This document shows, one piece after another, positions 34,962 to 42,283 of a stretch of DNA of 47,831 nucleotides (its first letter is position 1; each line of letters opens with the position of its first letter). The stretch comes from an uncultured Desulfobacteraceae bacterium (GTDB lineage Bacteria; Desulfobacterota; Desulfobacteria; Desulfobacterales; Desulfatirhabdiaceae). The notes beneath the pieces were generated by a model. The model was given only the letters and a program-made list of their open reading frames with translations. It ran no database searches and was not told where the DNA came from. The DNA lies in the NCBI GenBank assembly GCA_903953895.1, contig CAJBLH010000061.1, positions 1 through 47,831 of the forward strand, in the 5' to 3' direction. Both the position numbers and the translations under genes were made by a program.

Positions 34962-36500
34962 TCATTGGGGAGATACCGGAACCAATTCATCATGCATCTT
35001 AACCGCATGGGATGCGGAAATGGGCAATAAAACAGTGAACGTCGATCCCTGAGAAGGTTCACTTGTGACCTGAATGCTTCCTCCCAATTCTTCCAGAAGG
35101 CCCTTGACGATGGGAAGGCCCAGGCCCGTGCCGGTGATAAAACGGGTTTTTTCATTCTTGACCCGATAAAACTGTTTAAAGATATTGTCGATATCTTTGG
35201 CATCGATGCCAAATCCGGTATCGCTGACGTCTGTCCGGATTTTGTCCGGAGTCAGGCTGATCTTGACCTCGATGGCGCCGCCATCCGGCGTATAGTTGAT
35301 GGCGTTTGCGATCAGATTTCCAAAAACGCTTTCCAGAGCCCGGGGGTCGGCTGAAATCATGGGGACCGGCTCGTCGGGAAGAAACAGATGCAGTTTCTGA
35401 TTTTTTGAGCCAGCCCGGATTTCCATAAAATCCACAATGCTTTTCAGAAGCTCATCCAGCTTGACAGGCTTGCACTCGATACACACATTTCCGGCCTCGA
35501 TCCGGGACAGATCCAGCAGGTCCCCGATCAGGGAAATCAACCCTTGCGTTTTTTCCTTGGCCCGCGACAGCAGATATTGATCCCGGGAAGACTCCTTTTC
35601 AACCATGTCTTTTAAAACCAGCGCCAATTGCTCATGAATGGTGGACAACGGGGAGCGCAGTTCGTGAGACACCTTGGCCACAAATTCGGATTTCAGGCGA
35701 TCCAGTACCTTCATGGCCGTAATGTCCACCAGATTGACCACAGCCCCGAGGCATTCGCCGCTGTCGCCAAGGACCGGCCTTCCGGAGGCCATCAGGTATT
35801 TTTCGCCGACTGTCGTAAACTCGTAGGTTGCCGGAAGGGACGGATCATTTCCGGCGGAAATGTCTTTGACCATCTGGCAAAACGCTTTATCCTGAATGCA
35901 GGCTTCAATGGCCTCTCCCGCAGCCGTATCCTCTTCGATGCCCATCAGCCACTGAAAAGCCGGATTCATCAACGCTACCTGACCCTGGACGTTGGTTACA
36001 AGAACGCCGTTTGGGAGAGATTCGACAATGGTGCGAATACGGCTTTTTTCCGTATCCAGGTCCGCCAGATTCCGTTGTCGCTCCTGAGCCAGTCTTTCGG
36101 TTTCTTCGGTAAGGCGAATCCGCTCTCTGGCGCGATTGATGACAATCCGCAGTTGGTCGGGTTGAAAAGGCTTGGGGATAAAGTCGTATGCTCCCTGCTT
36201 CATGGCTTCGATGGCGGTTTCAAGCGTGGCATAGCCGGTAATGATGATGACCAGAATCTCGGGATTCAGTCGTTGGATATGTCCCAACACCTCCATCCCG
36301 TCCATACCCGGCATTTTTAAATCCAGCAGCACAATGGATACTGGTTGCAGCTTCAGAACGTCCAACCCCTCACTTCCCCTTGAAGCTTTAAAAACCTGAA
36401 ATCCCATACGCGTCAGAATGCGTTCAGATCCTTCTCGAATACTTTCTTCATCATCGACGATAAGAATGGACAAACGATTCAAGGTATTTTCAGGTGTCAC
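34962..36500 (-). CDS. hybrid sensor kinase: REC - PAS - HisKA - HATPase
   Basis: A soluble histidine kinase of 512 residues with an N-terminal receiver domain. REC (about 10-125) has VDDEES, the acceptor Asp in LLDLKMPGMDG, the switch Thr in ITGYATLET and Lys in IPKPF. A PAS domain spans about 155-270. The H-box is KVSHELRSPLS and the ATPase lobe carries N, G1 and G2 boxes (NAINYTPDGG, DTGFGIDAKD, GTGLGLPIVKG). No membrane helix is present, so it is cytoplasmic and takes its input by phosphotransfer. GTG start at 36500 after AGGAAGG. It sits 65 bp downstream of another kinase, which suggests a phosphorelay. Confidence 0.93.
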   Translation of the reverse strand: MTPENTLNRLSILIVDDEESIREGSERILTRMGFQVFKASRGSEGLDVLKLQPVSIVLLDLKMPGMDGMEVLGHIQRLNPEILVIIITGYATLETAIEAMKQGAYDFIPKPFQPDQLRIVINRARERIRLTEETERLAQERQRNLADLDTEKSRIRTIVESLPNGVLVTNVQGQVALMNPAFQWLMGIEEDTAAGEAIEACIQDKAFCQMVKDISAGNDPSLPATYEFTTVGEKYLMASGRPVLGDSGECLGAVVNLVDITAMKVLDRLKSEFVAKVSHELRSPLSTIHEQLALVLKDMVEKESSRDQYLLSRAKEKTQGLISLIGDLLDLSRIEAGNVCIECKPVKLDELLKSIVDFMEIRAGSKNQKLHLFLPDEPVPMISADPRALESVFGNLIANAINYTPDGGAIEVKISLTPDKIRTDVSDTGFGIDAKDIDNIFKQFYRVKNEKTRFITGTGLGLPIVKGLLEELGGSIQVTSEPSQGSTFTVLLPISASHAVKMHDELVPVSPQ

Positions 36501-36565
36501 AGGAACCTTCCTAAGAGATGAACAGGGTTGTCGTCGGTGCGTAAGAAAGAAACTATTTCACGTTC

Positions 36566-38026
36566 TCACGCTGTATTTTCAGGGTTGATGGGCAGTTCGA
36601 TCACAAAAACAGATCCCTGGCCCGGATTGTTTCTGGCGGCGATTCTCCCCTGATGGCTTTCCACTATGCCGTAAGCCAGGCTCAGCCCCAGACCTGTGCC
36701 TTTTCCTTCTTCTTTTGTCGTGTAAAAAGGTTCAAAAACATGGGGCAGCACCTCATCCGGAATTCCGGGGCCAGTGTCGGAAATTTTAACAATGACATTC
36801 TGTGCGTCCGGCGACAGGGTTGTGGAAATGGATAGATTCCCCCGGCCGTCCATGGCCTGAGCCGCATTTAAAATGATGTTCATGAACACATGATTGAGTT
36901 GCTGGATGTCGCCCAATACCTGAGGAATATCAGCGGACAGGCGGGTCTCGATCAGAATATTCTGAAACAGAACCTGTTTTTCCAGGAGGAACAGGGTTCG
37001 GGTCAATGCTTTGTTGATATCGTGAAAATGCTTTTCCTGCCGGGTTTGCCGGGCAAATACGAGCAACTCTTTAACGGTATCCCGGCACCGTTCGGCATCC
37101 TTTAAAATTCGGCTCAAATCCTCTTTGGCCGGCTCTGTCAGATCATATTCCTCTTGAATCAGCCGGGAATAAAGCATGATGCCGCCCAGGGGGTTGTTGA
37201 GTTGATGGGCGACACCAGCAGCCAGCTTGCCCAATGACGCCATTTTTTCATTCTGAAGCAGTTGAATCTGGGCGGCTTCAAGTTCTTTTTTCAATCGAAG
37301 GCGTATTCGTAAATCATGAAAAAAACCAATGGAACCGACTTCTTCGTTGTCTTCGTAAATGATCGAAGCATACAAGCTGATGGGAATTTTCTCGCCGTTT
37401 TTTCCCAGAACATCCACGTGGTATTCTTTCAGTTTTCCCGTACCGCCGTAATCCTCGCTGCGCATTTTTTGCATAATGTCCCATGCACCGCGGTCCGGAT
37501 AAAGATCCTGAATGTAAAGAGTTTCGAGTGCTTCCTGAACGGTGTATCCGCTGACTTCCGCCGCAGACTCGTTGAAAATGAATATTTTACCCCTTCGGTC
37601 CGCGGCGATCACGCCATCCACAGCGCTGTTGAGCATGTTTTTCAGAAAGGCATTCGAGCGGCGCAGTTGCTCTTCCAGTTTTCCGAGCCGGGGTAGATCG
37701 AAATCCACCATCAGCAGCGCTTCAATAGCGCCGTTGGAATAGATGGGGTAACAGGAAACCCGCTCGCTTTCCAGCAGGCTTTTGGGGGAATGCCTCAGAA
37801 TGGGTTTGCCGTTCTGAAGCACACGACAGGCGGGGCAGTCATCACAGGGCGTGCTGAATTCAAAATAAATATCATAGCAAGTGCTGCCGACGATTTGCTT
37901 GCCGCGTTTTTCAGCCGTGTACCGATTGGTGGCCAGAATGCGATGATCCGGAGATACGACGATCATTTCGCGGTCCAGCGCATCGACAGCCCGGATCAGG
38001 TATTCTTTTTCAGATTCTGTGCGCAC
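36566..38026 (-). CDS. PAS-PAS sensor histidine kinase with a Cys cluster
   Basis: A cytoplasmic kinase of 486 residues with no membrane helix. The first PAS domain (about 10-115) carries four cysteines, C50, C61, C64 and C67 (CYDIYFEFSTPCDDCPAC), a pattern that could hold a metal or Fe-S cluster or act as a thiol switch. A second PAS domain spans about 125-245. The H-box is LAAGVAHQLNNPLGG, and the N, G1 and G2 boxes are NAAQAMDGRG, DTGPGIPDEV and GTGLGLSLAYG. The start is GTG at 38026, 16 bp after the stop of the Sec-containing HdrCB-like gene. This implies co-transcription and a redox input. Confidence 0.93.
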   Translation of the reverse strand: MRTESEKEYLIRAVDALDREMIVVSPDHRILATNRYTAEKRGKQIVGSTCYDIYFEFSTPCDDCPACRVLQNGKPILRHSPKSLLESERVSCYPIYSNGAIEALLMVDFDLPRLGKLEEQLRRSNAFLKNMLNSAVDGVIAADRRGKIFIFNESAAEVSGYTVQEALETLYIQDLYPDRGAWDIMQKMRSEDYGGTGKLKEYHVDVLGKNGEKIPISLYASIIYEDNEEVGSIGFFHDLRIRLRLKKELEAAQIQLLQNEKMASLGKLAAGVAHQLNNPLGGIMLYSRLIQEEYDLTEPAKEDLSRILKDAERCRDTVKELLVFARQTRQEKHFHDINKALTRTLFLLEKQVLFQNILIETRLSADIPQVLGDIQQLNHVFMNIILNAAQAMDGRGNLSISTTLSPDAQNVIVKISDTGPGIPDEVLPHVFEPFYTTKEEGKGTGLGLSLAYGIVESHQGRIAARNNPGQGSVFVIELPINPENTA

Positions 38027-38042
38027 GCAACCATCCTAAAGC

Positions 38043-39341
38043 CTAAAGGCCGACTTCCGCCAGATCGGGTCCCAGATAAGTGCGTTCATTTTCACCCAGC
38101 ATCCCCAGCGACAGGCAGATCAGTGTCCAGAGATGCACCGTATGGTAGTGGGCCTCATAATGCTCGCCGATGTCATGTACCTGAGCATGGCAGTTGTGAC
38201 AGGGTGTAATGCAGTAATCAGCGCCGGTAGCCATGATCTGTTCGAATTTGAGTCTGCCGTAGGCCCGCCTGGCTTCAGGGATGCCAGATTGCAGAAAACC
38301 GCCGCCACCGCCGCAGCAGTAGTTATTGGACCGGTTTGGAAACATATCGATGAAATTGTCCTCGCCCACAACGGCTTTGACGACAAACCGCAAATCCTCC
38401 GCCACCGGATCTCCAAAGGTTTTCCGCACCAACTGGCAGGGATCCTGAACCGTAAACTTGACTTTCAGGTCTTTGTTCCAGTCGGAATTGACCTTGAGCT
38501 TTCCTTCCCGGATCCACTGCGCATAATATTGAATGATGCTTTTGATTTCAAAATTGTAGGGAATGTTGAACTTTTTCAGTCCCGCCCGGACTGCAAACAG
38601 CTCGTGCCCTCATTCGGTATTGAGCCAGACCTTGCACTGCAGGTCATCCACGGCCTTGGCCTTGACCTCGACGATATGCTTCCAGTGGTCGTTTTCAGCC
38701 AGAAACATGCAATAATTCTCTGCCGCCCAGCCCTTGGAGCCATATGTCCAGTCTGCGCCAACCAGATGCAGAATTTTCCATAGCGGAACCATTTCATCCG
38801 GTTCGGTCACCGGCTCCCGGGAATTTTGATTCAGAAAAAACTCGGCTCCGACCTTGTCCATCGGCGCCTGAAGGTCTTCAAAACCGGGCTGGCTTTCCCG
38901 AACTTCATTTAGGATGTCTTCCACTACAAATCGCCAGTCTTCTTCGGATGCGCCCATAGCGCTGCACGTGTCATGTTTCAATGCCATATCGCATGAACCC
39001 ACGATTCCTTTGGGCTTCAATTCCCGGGGCCAACTCGATCGGACATTGAATACCAACTGGGGAATATCGATTTTCATGGGACAGACATAGATGCATCGCT
39101 GGCACATGGTACACATCCATGCCCACTTGGAGTTCAGGATTTCATCATCCATACCCAGAGAGGCCATGCGCAGAAATTTCCGGGGGTCCATATCTTCCAG
39201 TCCGGTTGCCGGACATCCAGAAGAACAGGCGCCGCAGGTCAGACAGAGGTTCAGGTTTCCGCCATCCGGCAGAAGGGCCATGACTTTGTCTTTAAACAGG
39301 CTTTTACCTGATTTTGAGAGACGAATGACATCTGTTGACAT
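38043..39341 (-). CDS. selenocysteine-containing HdrC-HdrB-like iron-sulfur oxidoreductase (UGA readthrough at 38610-38612)
   Basis: A 432-residue protein if the in-frame TGA at codon 244 is read as Sec. Two HdrC-type 4Fe-4S motifs come first: C33/C36/C39/C43 (CLTCGACSSGCP) and C77/C80/C83/C87. Next is a first CCG-type half ending in NTE-Sec-GHE, where relatives have ECGH. A second CCG half follows with DPC at 300-302, YCCGGGGG at 341 and CITPCHNC. The frame is open on both sides of the TGA with no other stop, and the family resemblance continues through it. A bSECIS-like hairpin starts 16 nt downstream. Relatives (HdrD, GlpC, DsrK, TmcB) pass electrons to thiols, quinones or other Fe-S proteins. 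It is flanked by a response regulator and a kinase. Confidence 0.9.
38577..38612 (-). promoter_or_regulatory. putative bacterial SECIS element of the HdrCB-like gene
   Basis: After the TGA at 38612-38610 and a 16-nt spacer, CAGTCC (38593-38588) pairs perfectly with GGACTG (38582-38577) around the loop GGGCG. The UGA-to-loop distance of 22 nt and G at the loop start match the bacterial SECIS pattern that SelB recognises. Confidence 0.65.
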
Positions 39342-39366
39342 GAGTGAAGGTCTCCTTGAAATAAAA

Positions 39367-39436
39367 GGTATCAGGGGGCAGGTATCAGGGGGCAGGCAAA
39401 GAAACCCTGCACCTTATTACCTGGTACCTGTCCCCT
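39367..39436. repeat. tandem and inverted repeat between two genes
   Basis: The 14-mer GGTATCAGGGGGCA is perfectly duplicated (39367-39380 and 39381-39394). AGGGGGCAGGTATC (39373-39386) is matched as a reverse complement by 39423-39436 at 12 of 14 positions. This kind of GGTACC/CCCCT-rich intergenic repeat is common in deltaproteobacterial genomes. No T-run strong enough for a terminator. Confidence 0.6.
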
Positions 39437-39446
39437 ATTTTCTTAA

Positions 39447-39833
39447 CTACATGCCCAGTAATCGCTTGACGCTCTGGGTAATGTCGTCTGCAGAAGCCGG
39501 CTTGGGAAGATAATCGTCGGCTTCCGTACTCATGCCGTCATAATGAGAATATTTTGTGGAGGTAACGCGGTCTGCAACCGCTGTCAGGAGTACAATCGGA
39601 ATATTGGCATAGGCGCTGTCTTTTTTGAGCGCCGCACACAGCTCATAGCCGTCCATCTCCGGCATCATGACGTCGAGAACAATGGCGTCCGGCGGGTTGG
39701 CTTTGATTTTTTCAAAACCTTCAACGCCGTTATAGGCAACTTCGGTTGCAAAACCTTCTTTTTCCAGATAGGTCTGCACAATCATCGAAAAATCAGGCTC
39801 ATCATCAACGATGAGAATGCGTTTTTTACTCAT
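39447..39833 (-). CDS. single-domain (CheY-like) response regulator
   Basis: A lone receiver domain of 128 residues with no output domain: acidic pair in IVDDEPD, acceptor Asp in IVLDVMMPEMDG, switch Thr in LLTAVADR and Lys in PKPAS. AAAGGACGTGACTT precedes the ATG. It lies 105 bp upstream of the Sec-HdrCB gene, with the two kinases beyond it on the same strand. It may serve as an intermediate phosphate carrier between these kinases or act on another protein. Confidence 0.93.
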   Translation of the reverse strand: MSKKRILIVDDEPDFSMIVQTYLEKEGFATEVAYNGVEGFEKIKANPPDAIVLDVMMPEMDGYELCAALKKDSAYANIPIVLLTAVADRVTSTKYSHYDGMSTEADDYLPKPASADDITQSVKRLLGM

Positions 39834-39912
39834 AAGTCACGTCCTTTCATATCACTGGATATAACGCTTGGAAGTTAAATGGACACCGCGAAAAGATACG
39901 AATCCGCAGCAC

Positions 39913-39928
39913 GCTAGGTTATCCTAGC
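39913..39928. repeat. GCTAGG/CCTAGC hairpin
   Basis: GCTAGG (39913-39918) pairs with CCTAGC (39923-39928) over TTAT. It lies in the 277-bp gap between the metF and response-regulator genes and has no T-run. Confidence 0.4.
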
Positions 39929-40061
39929 TTTCCTACCATACCGGCGCAGCTAAGTCCAGTGTTGGATAACAGGATGGTGTTTCTTGTTTTCTCATTTTTT
40001 CCCGGATACTTATTCCGATTTGCATTCAAAACAATACGATTATTTACGAACATCCGTTGGG

Positions 40062-40078
40062 GCGGGTTTGAAACCCGC
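40062..40078. repeat. GCGGGTT-TGA-AACCCGC palindrome
   Basis: A perfect 7-bp stem with a 3-nt loop sits 32 bp downstream of the metF stop codon. Similar 'gcgggtttgaaacccgc' palindromes are dispersed intergenic elements in many bacteria. It may also act as a 3' end stabiliser of the metVF transcript. Confidence 0.55.
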
Positions 40079-40110
40079 TACCAAGGTATCATATTGAATA
40101 CGACGTGGAA

Positions 40111-41046
40111 TTAACTTTCTACCGCGGGCCGGGGATAGAGACCGGCCCGTTTCACAATTTCAGACACTTTTTCTTCCCATTCAATGGCCATGACATGGAA
40201 CCCATGCACGCCTGCCAAGGATTTTAGTCGCTCGATGGTTTCCACGCAGATGGTCAGCCCCTCTTCGGGCTGTTTTTCCTTGGGGGTTCCGGCCATGCGC
40301 TTGATGACATCATCCGGAACATCCATCCCGGGAACCCGGTTTTTCATATACCGGGCCATGCCCACGGATTTCAACGGCGTGACGCCTGCCAGGATGTGTA
40401 CTTTTTCGGTAAGCCCCCGTTCTCTGGCCAGTTTCACCCACAGTTCGAACTTGTCGAGATTAAAAATACACTGGGTCTGAATGAACTCGACACCGGCGGC
40501 GATTTTCTTAGCCAGACGGGGAACCCGGATTTCAAAAGGGTCTGCAAAGGGATTTTCCGCAGCACCCACAAACATGCGGGGCGGCCGGTCGATATCGGCC
40601 CCGCCCAAAAATTTTCCGTCATCCCGCATGTGCCGCACTGTCTGGATGAGCTGAATGGAATCGATATCATGGACATTCTGGCCGGTTGGGCAATCCCCGA
40701 AGCTCTGGTGATCGCCCGACAGACAGAGAATGTTGTGGATATCGAAGGAGGCCGCCCCCAGAATATCACTTTGAAGCGCGATCCGGTTGCGGTCTCGCGT
40801 CACCATCTGAAGTACCGGCTCCATGCCCATGAGTTTCAGGCGGATACAGGCGGCCAGGCTGCACATGCGCGTGACGGATGTCTGGTTGTCGGTAATGTTG
40901 ATGGCATCGACGTAATCCTTGATCAAACGCCCTTTTTCTTCGATATGTTTGGGATTGCTGCCCCGGGGAGGACCGACTTCCGAGGTGACTGCCAGATGTC
41001 CTGCAGCCAGTATTTTTTCCAGTTTGCTTGGTGTTTGGGTGGTCAT
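40111..41046 (-). CDS. metF: methylenetetrahydrofolate reductase, MetF subunit
   Basis: Reduces 5,10-methylene-THF to 5-methyl-THF, the methyl source for AcsE. A FAD-binding TIM-barrel of 311 residues with motifs EVGPPRGSN, NITDNQTSVTRMCSLA, LQMVTRDRNRIALQSD and VEFIQTQCIFNLDKFE. The frame is open to 41103, but the ATG at 41046 overlaps the metV stop (ATGA) and follows the in-gene GGGAGGATG, so translation is coupled to metV. With MetV it forms the MetVF type of reductase known from Moorella, which does not use NAD(P)H alone but works with Hdr/MvhD-type partners. Confidence 0.95.
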   Translation of the reverse strand: MTTQTPSKLEKILAAGHLAVTSEVGPPRGSNPKHIEEKGRLIKDYVDAINITDNQTSVTRMCSLAACIRLKLMGMEPVLQMVTRDRNRIALQSDILGAASFDIHNILCLSGDHQSFGDCPTGQNVHDIDSIQLIQTVRHMRDDGKFLGGADIDRPPRMFVGAAENPFADPFEIRVPRLAKKIAAGVEFIQTQCIFNLDKFELWVKLARERGLTEKVHILAGVTPLKSVGMARYMKNRVPGMDVPDDVIKRMAGTPKEKQPEEGLTICVETIERLKSLAGVHGFHVMAIEWEEKVSEIVKRAGLYPRPAVES

Positions 41047-41711
41047 ATCTGCACATCCTCCCTGACGACTTTTCGGGGTCCGCCGGCCCTGTCGGTGGAC
41101 CAATCCTTGATCGAGAAGAGCTTTTCGTAGTCATCCATGCGCCCCAGCGACTTCAGGCGGTCTACGATGAGCTGCCAGGCGCAGTCCAGGTCTTTGTTGA
41201 CTTCACACTTGCCCTTGGTGGAACCGCCGCAGGGGCCGTTTAAAATCCGCTTGGCGCAGCGGGAAATCGGACAGATACCGGCGGTGTTCGCCAGAATGCA
41301 TTGGCCGCAGGCCTGACATCGTTCCGTCCAGAGTCCGCGCTTTTCCGTAACACCCAGAAAGCAGGTGTTAACACCCGGATAGACTGGCTTGGACAGATAT
41401 TTCTCGGCCATGAACTGAACGCCGACGCCGCAGGCCAGGGAAACCACCGCATCATACCGATCGATGCGATCCCGGATTTCTTCAAGATACTCATGATCGC
41501 ACTGACGTTCCAGGGTAATTTCGTCAATCCGCATGTCTTTTCCGTTGTTGATAAAATACATTCGCAGGGCGGATGCCAGAATGCCCACTTCTTTCTTTCC
41601 GCCCGCTTCACAGACGGTGACACATTCGTTGCATCCCAGAATCAGCACATTGCGGTGAGCTTCCACTTGCTGAATGATTTCTTCGATGGGTTTTCTATCG
41701 GCTACAATCAT
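41043..41711 (-). CDS. metV: MetV, iron-sulfur partner of methylenetetrahydrofolate reductase
   Basis: Small partner of MetF, 222 residues, rich in Cys: GCNECVTVCEAGG near the N-terminus (C28, C31, C35) and CQACGQCILANTAGICPISRC near residue 135, followed by NGPCGGSTKGKCEV. These match the Zn/Fe-S MetV family, which carries electrons to the MetF flavin. It is preceded by mvhD (140-bp gap) and translationally coupled to metF. The order hdrA-mvhD-metV-metF is the layout expected for an HdrA-linked MetVF complex. Confidence 0.93.
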   Translation of the reverse strand: MIVADRKPIEEIIQQVEAHRNVLILGCNECVTVCEAGGKKEVGILASALRMYFINNGKDMRIDEITLERQCDHEYLEEIRDRIDRYDAVVSLACGVGVQFMAEKYLSKPVYPGVNTCFLGVTEKRGLWTERCQACGQCILANTAGICPISRCAKRILNGPCGGSTKGKCEVNKDLDCAWQLIVDRLKSLGRMDDYEKLFSIKDWSTDRAGGPRKVVREDVQI

Positions 41712-41794
41712 GGTTTGACCTCTTCTGCTTTATTAAAAATTTAACATGGCCAATCTTATCTTTCGGGCAGGATGAAAAGGATCAAAGAAAAAAC

Positions 41795-41828
41795 AACAGG
41801 ATCGAATCACTCAATTTTTTATCCTGTT
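41795..41828. repeat. AACAGGAT/ATCCTGTT inverted repeat between mvhD and metV
   Basis: AACAGGAT (41795-41802) and ATCCTGTT (41821-41828) are complementary. GGATGAAAAGGAT at 41770-41782 is also an imperfect complement of ATCCTGTTCATCC (41821-41833). The sequence resembles the dispersed 'aacaggatgaacaggat' repeat of many Gram-negative genomes. On the - strand a poly-A tract, not a U-tract, lies beyond it. Confidence 0.5.
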
Positions 41829-41851
41829 CATCCATGTTAATTTTTTCTGTA

Positions 41852-42283
41852 TCAAGCCGCCTTTTTCATGGCCAATTTGATAGGATTGGGCCCCAGTTCG
41901 CGAATGCGTTGATCCATTTCCCGGGCATATTCGGCGAACCGAGGACCTTCCGCTGAAGAGAGGTTGAACATCTGAACACGCTCTCCACCCACGCCGACGG
42001 TGTCAAGGAGTTTCTTGGCCTGTTCCACCCGTTTTCTGGCTCGAAAGTTACCGCTGTTGAAATGACAATCTCCTTCCATGCATCCGACAGCGTAAACGCC
42101 GTCCGCACCTTTTTCAAATGCCCGGAGAATGTGGAGAATATCCACTTTCCCCGTACAGGGCACGCGAATGATCTTGGTGCTGGAGGGGTAGCTGAGCCGC
42201 ATCGAACCTGCCAGGTCCGCAGCAGTATACCCTCAGTAATTACAGCAAAATGCAACGATAACCGGTTCAAACGCTTCCGTCAT
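41852..42283 (-). CDS. mvhD: MvhD/FrhD-type 2Fe-2S electron-transfer protein with selenocysteine (UGA at 42233-42235)
   Basis: A 143-residue MvhD if the in-frame TGA at codon 17 is decoded as Sec. The N-terminus reads AFCCNY-Sec-GYTAADLAG, where MvhD proteins have the 2Fe-2S motif FxCNxC(S/G)Y. The rest is a full MvhD: IIRVPCTGKVDILHILRAFE, GVYAVGCMEGDCHF and the C-terminal third. The ATG at 42283 overlaps the hdrA stop in an ATGA, showing coupling. A gene caller would start inside, at about 42202 (MRLSYPSS), and lose the redox centre. MvhD links HdrA to a partner dehydrogenase or hydrogenase; here metVF is the obvious neighbour. Sec forms of this family are known in methanogens and deltaproteobacteria. 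Confidence 0.95.
42204..42235 (-). promoter_or_regulatory. putative bacterial SECIS element of mvhD
   Basis: After the TGA (42235-42233) and a 14-nt spacer, GGACCT (42218-42213) pairs with AGGTTC (42209-42204), including one G-U pair, around the loop GGC. Outer pairs are possible (GCTG with CAGC, GGGTA with TACCC). The UGA-to-loop distance is 20 nt and the loop starts with G, as in bacterial SECIS elements. Confidence 0.65.

Noticed and set aside
38043-39341. Two separate genes (hdrC-like and hdrB-like), or a nonsense-mutated pseudogene
   Set aside because: The only interruption is a TGA at a conserved Cys position with a SECIS-like hairpin, and two neighbours in the same block show the same pattern; decay would not repeat this way.
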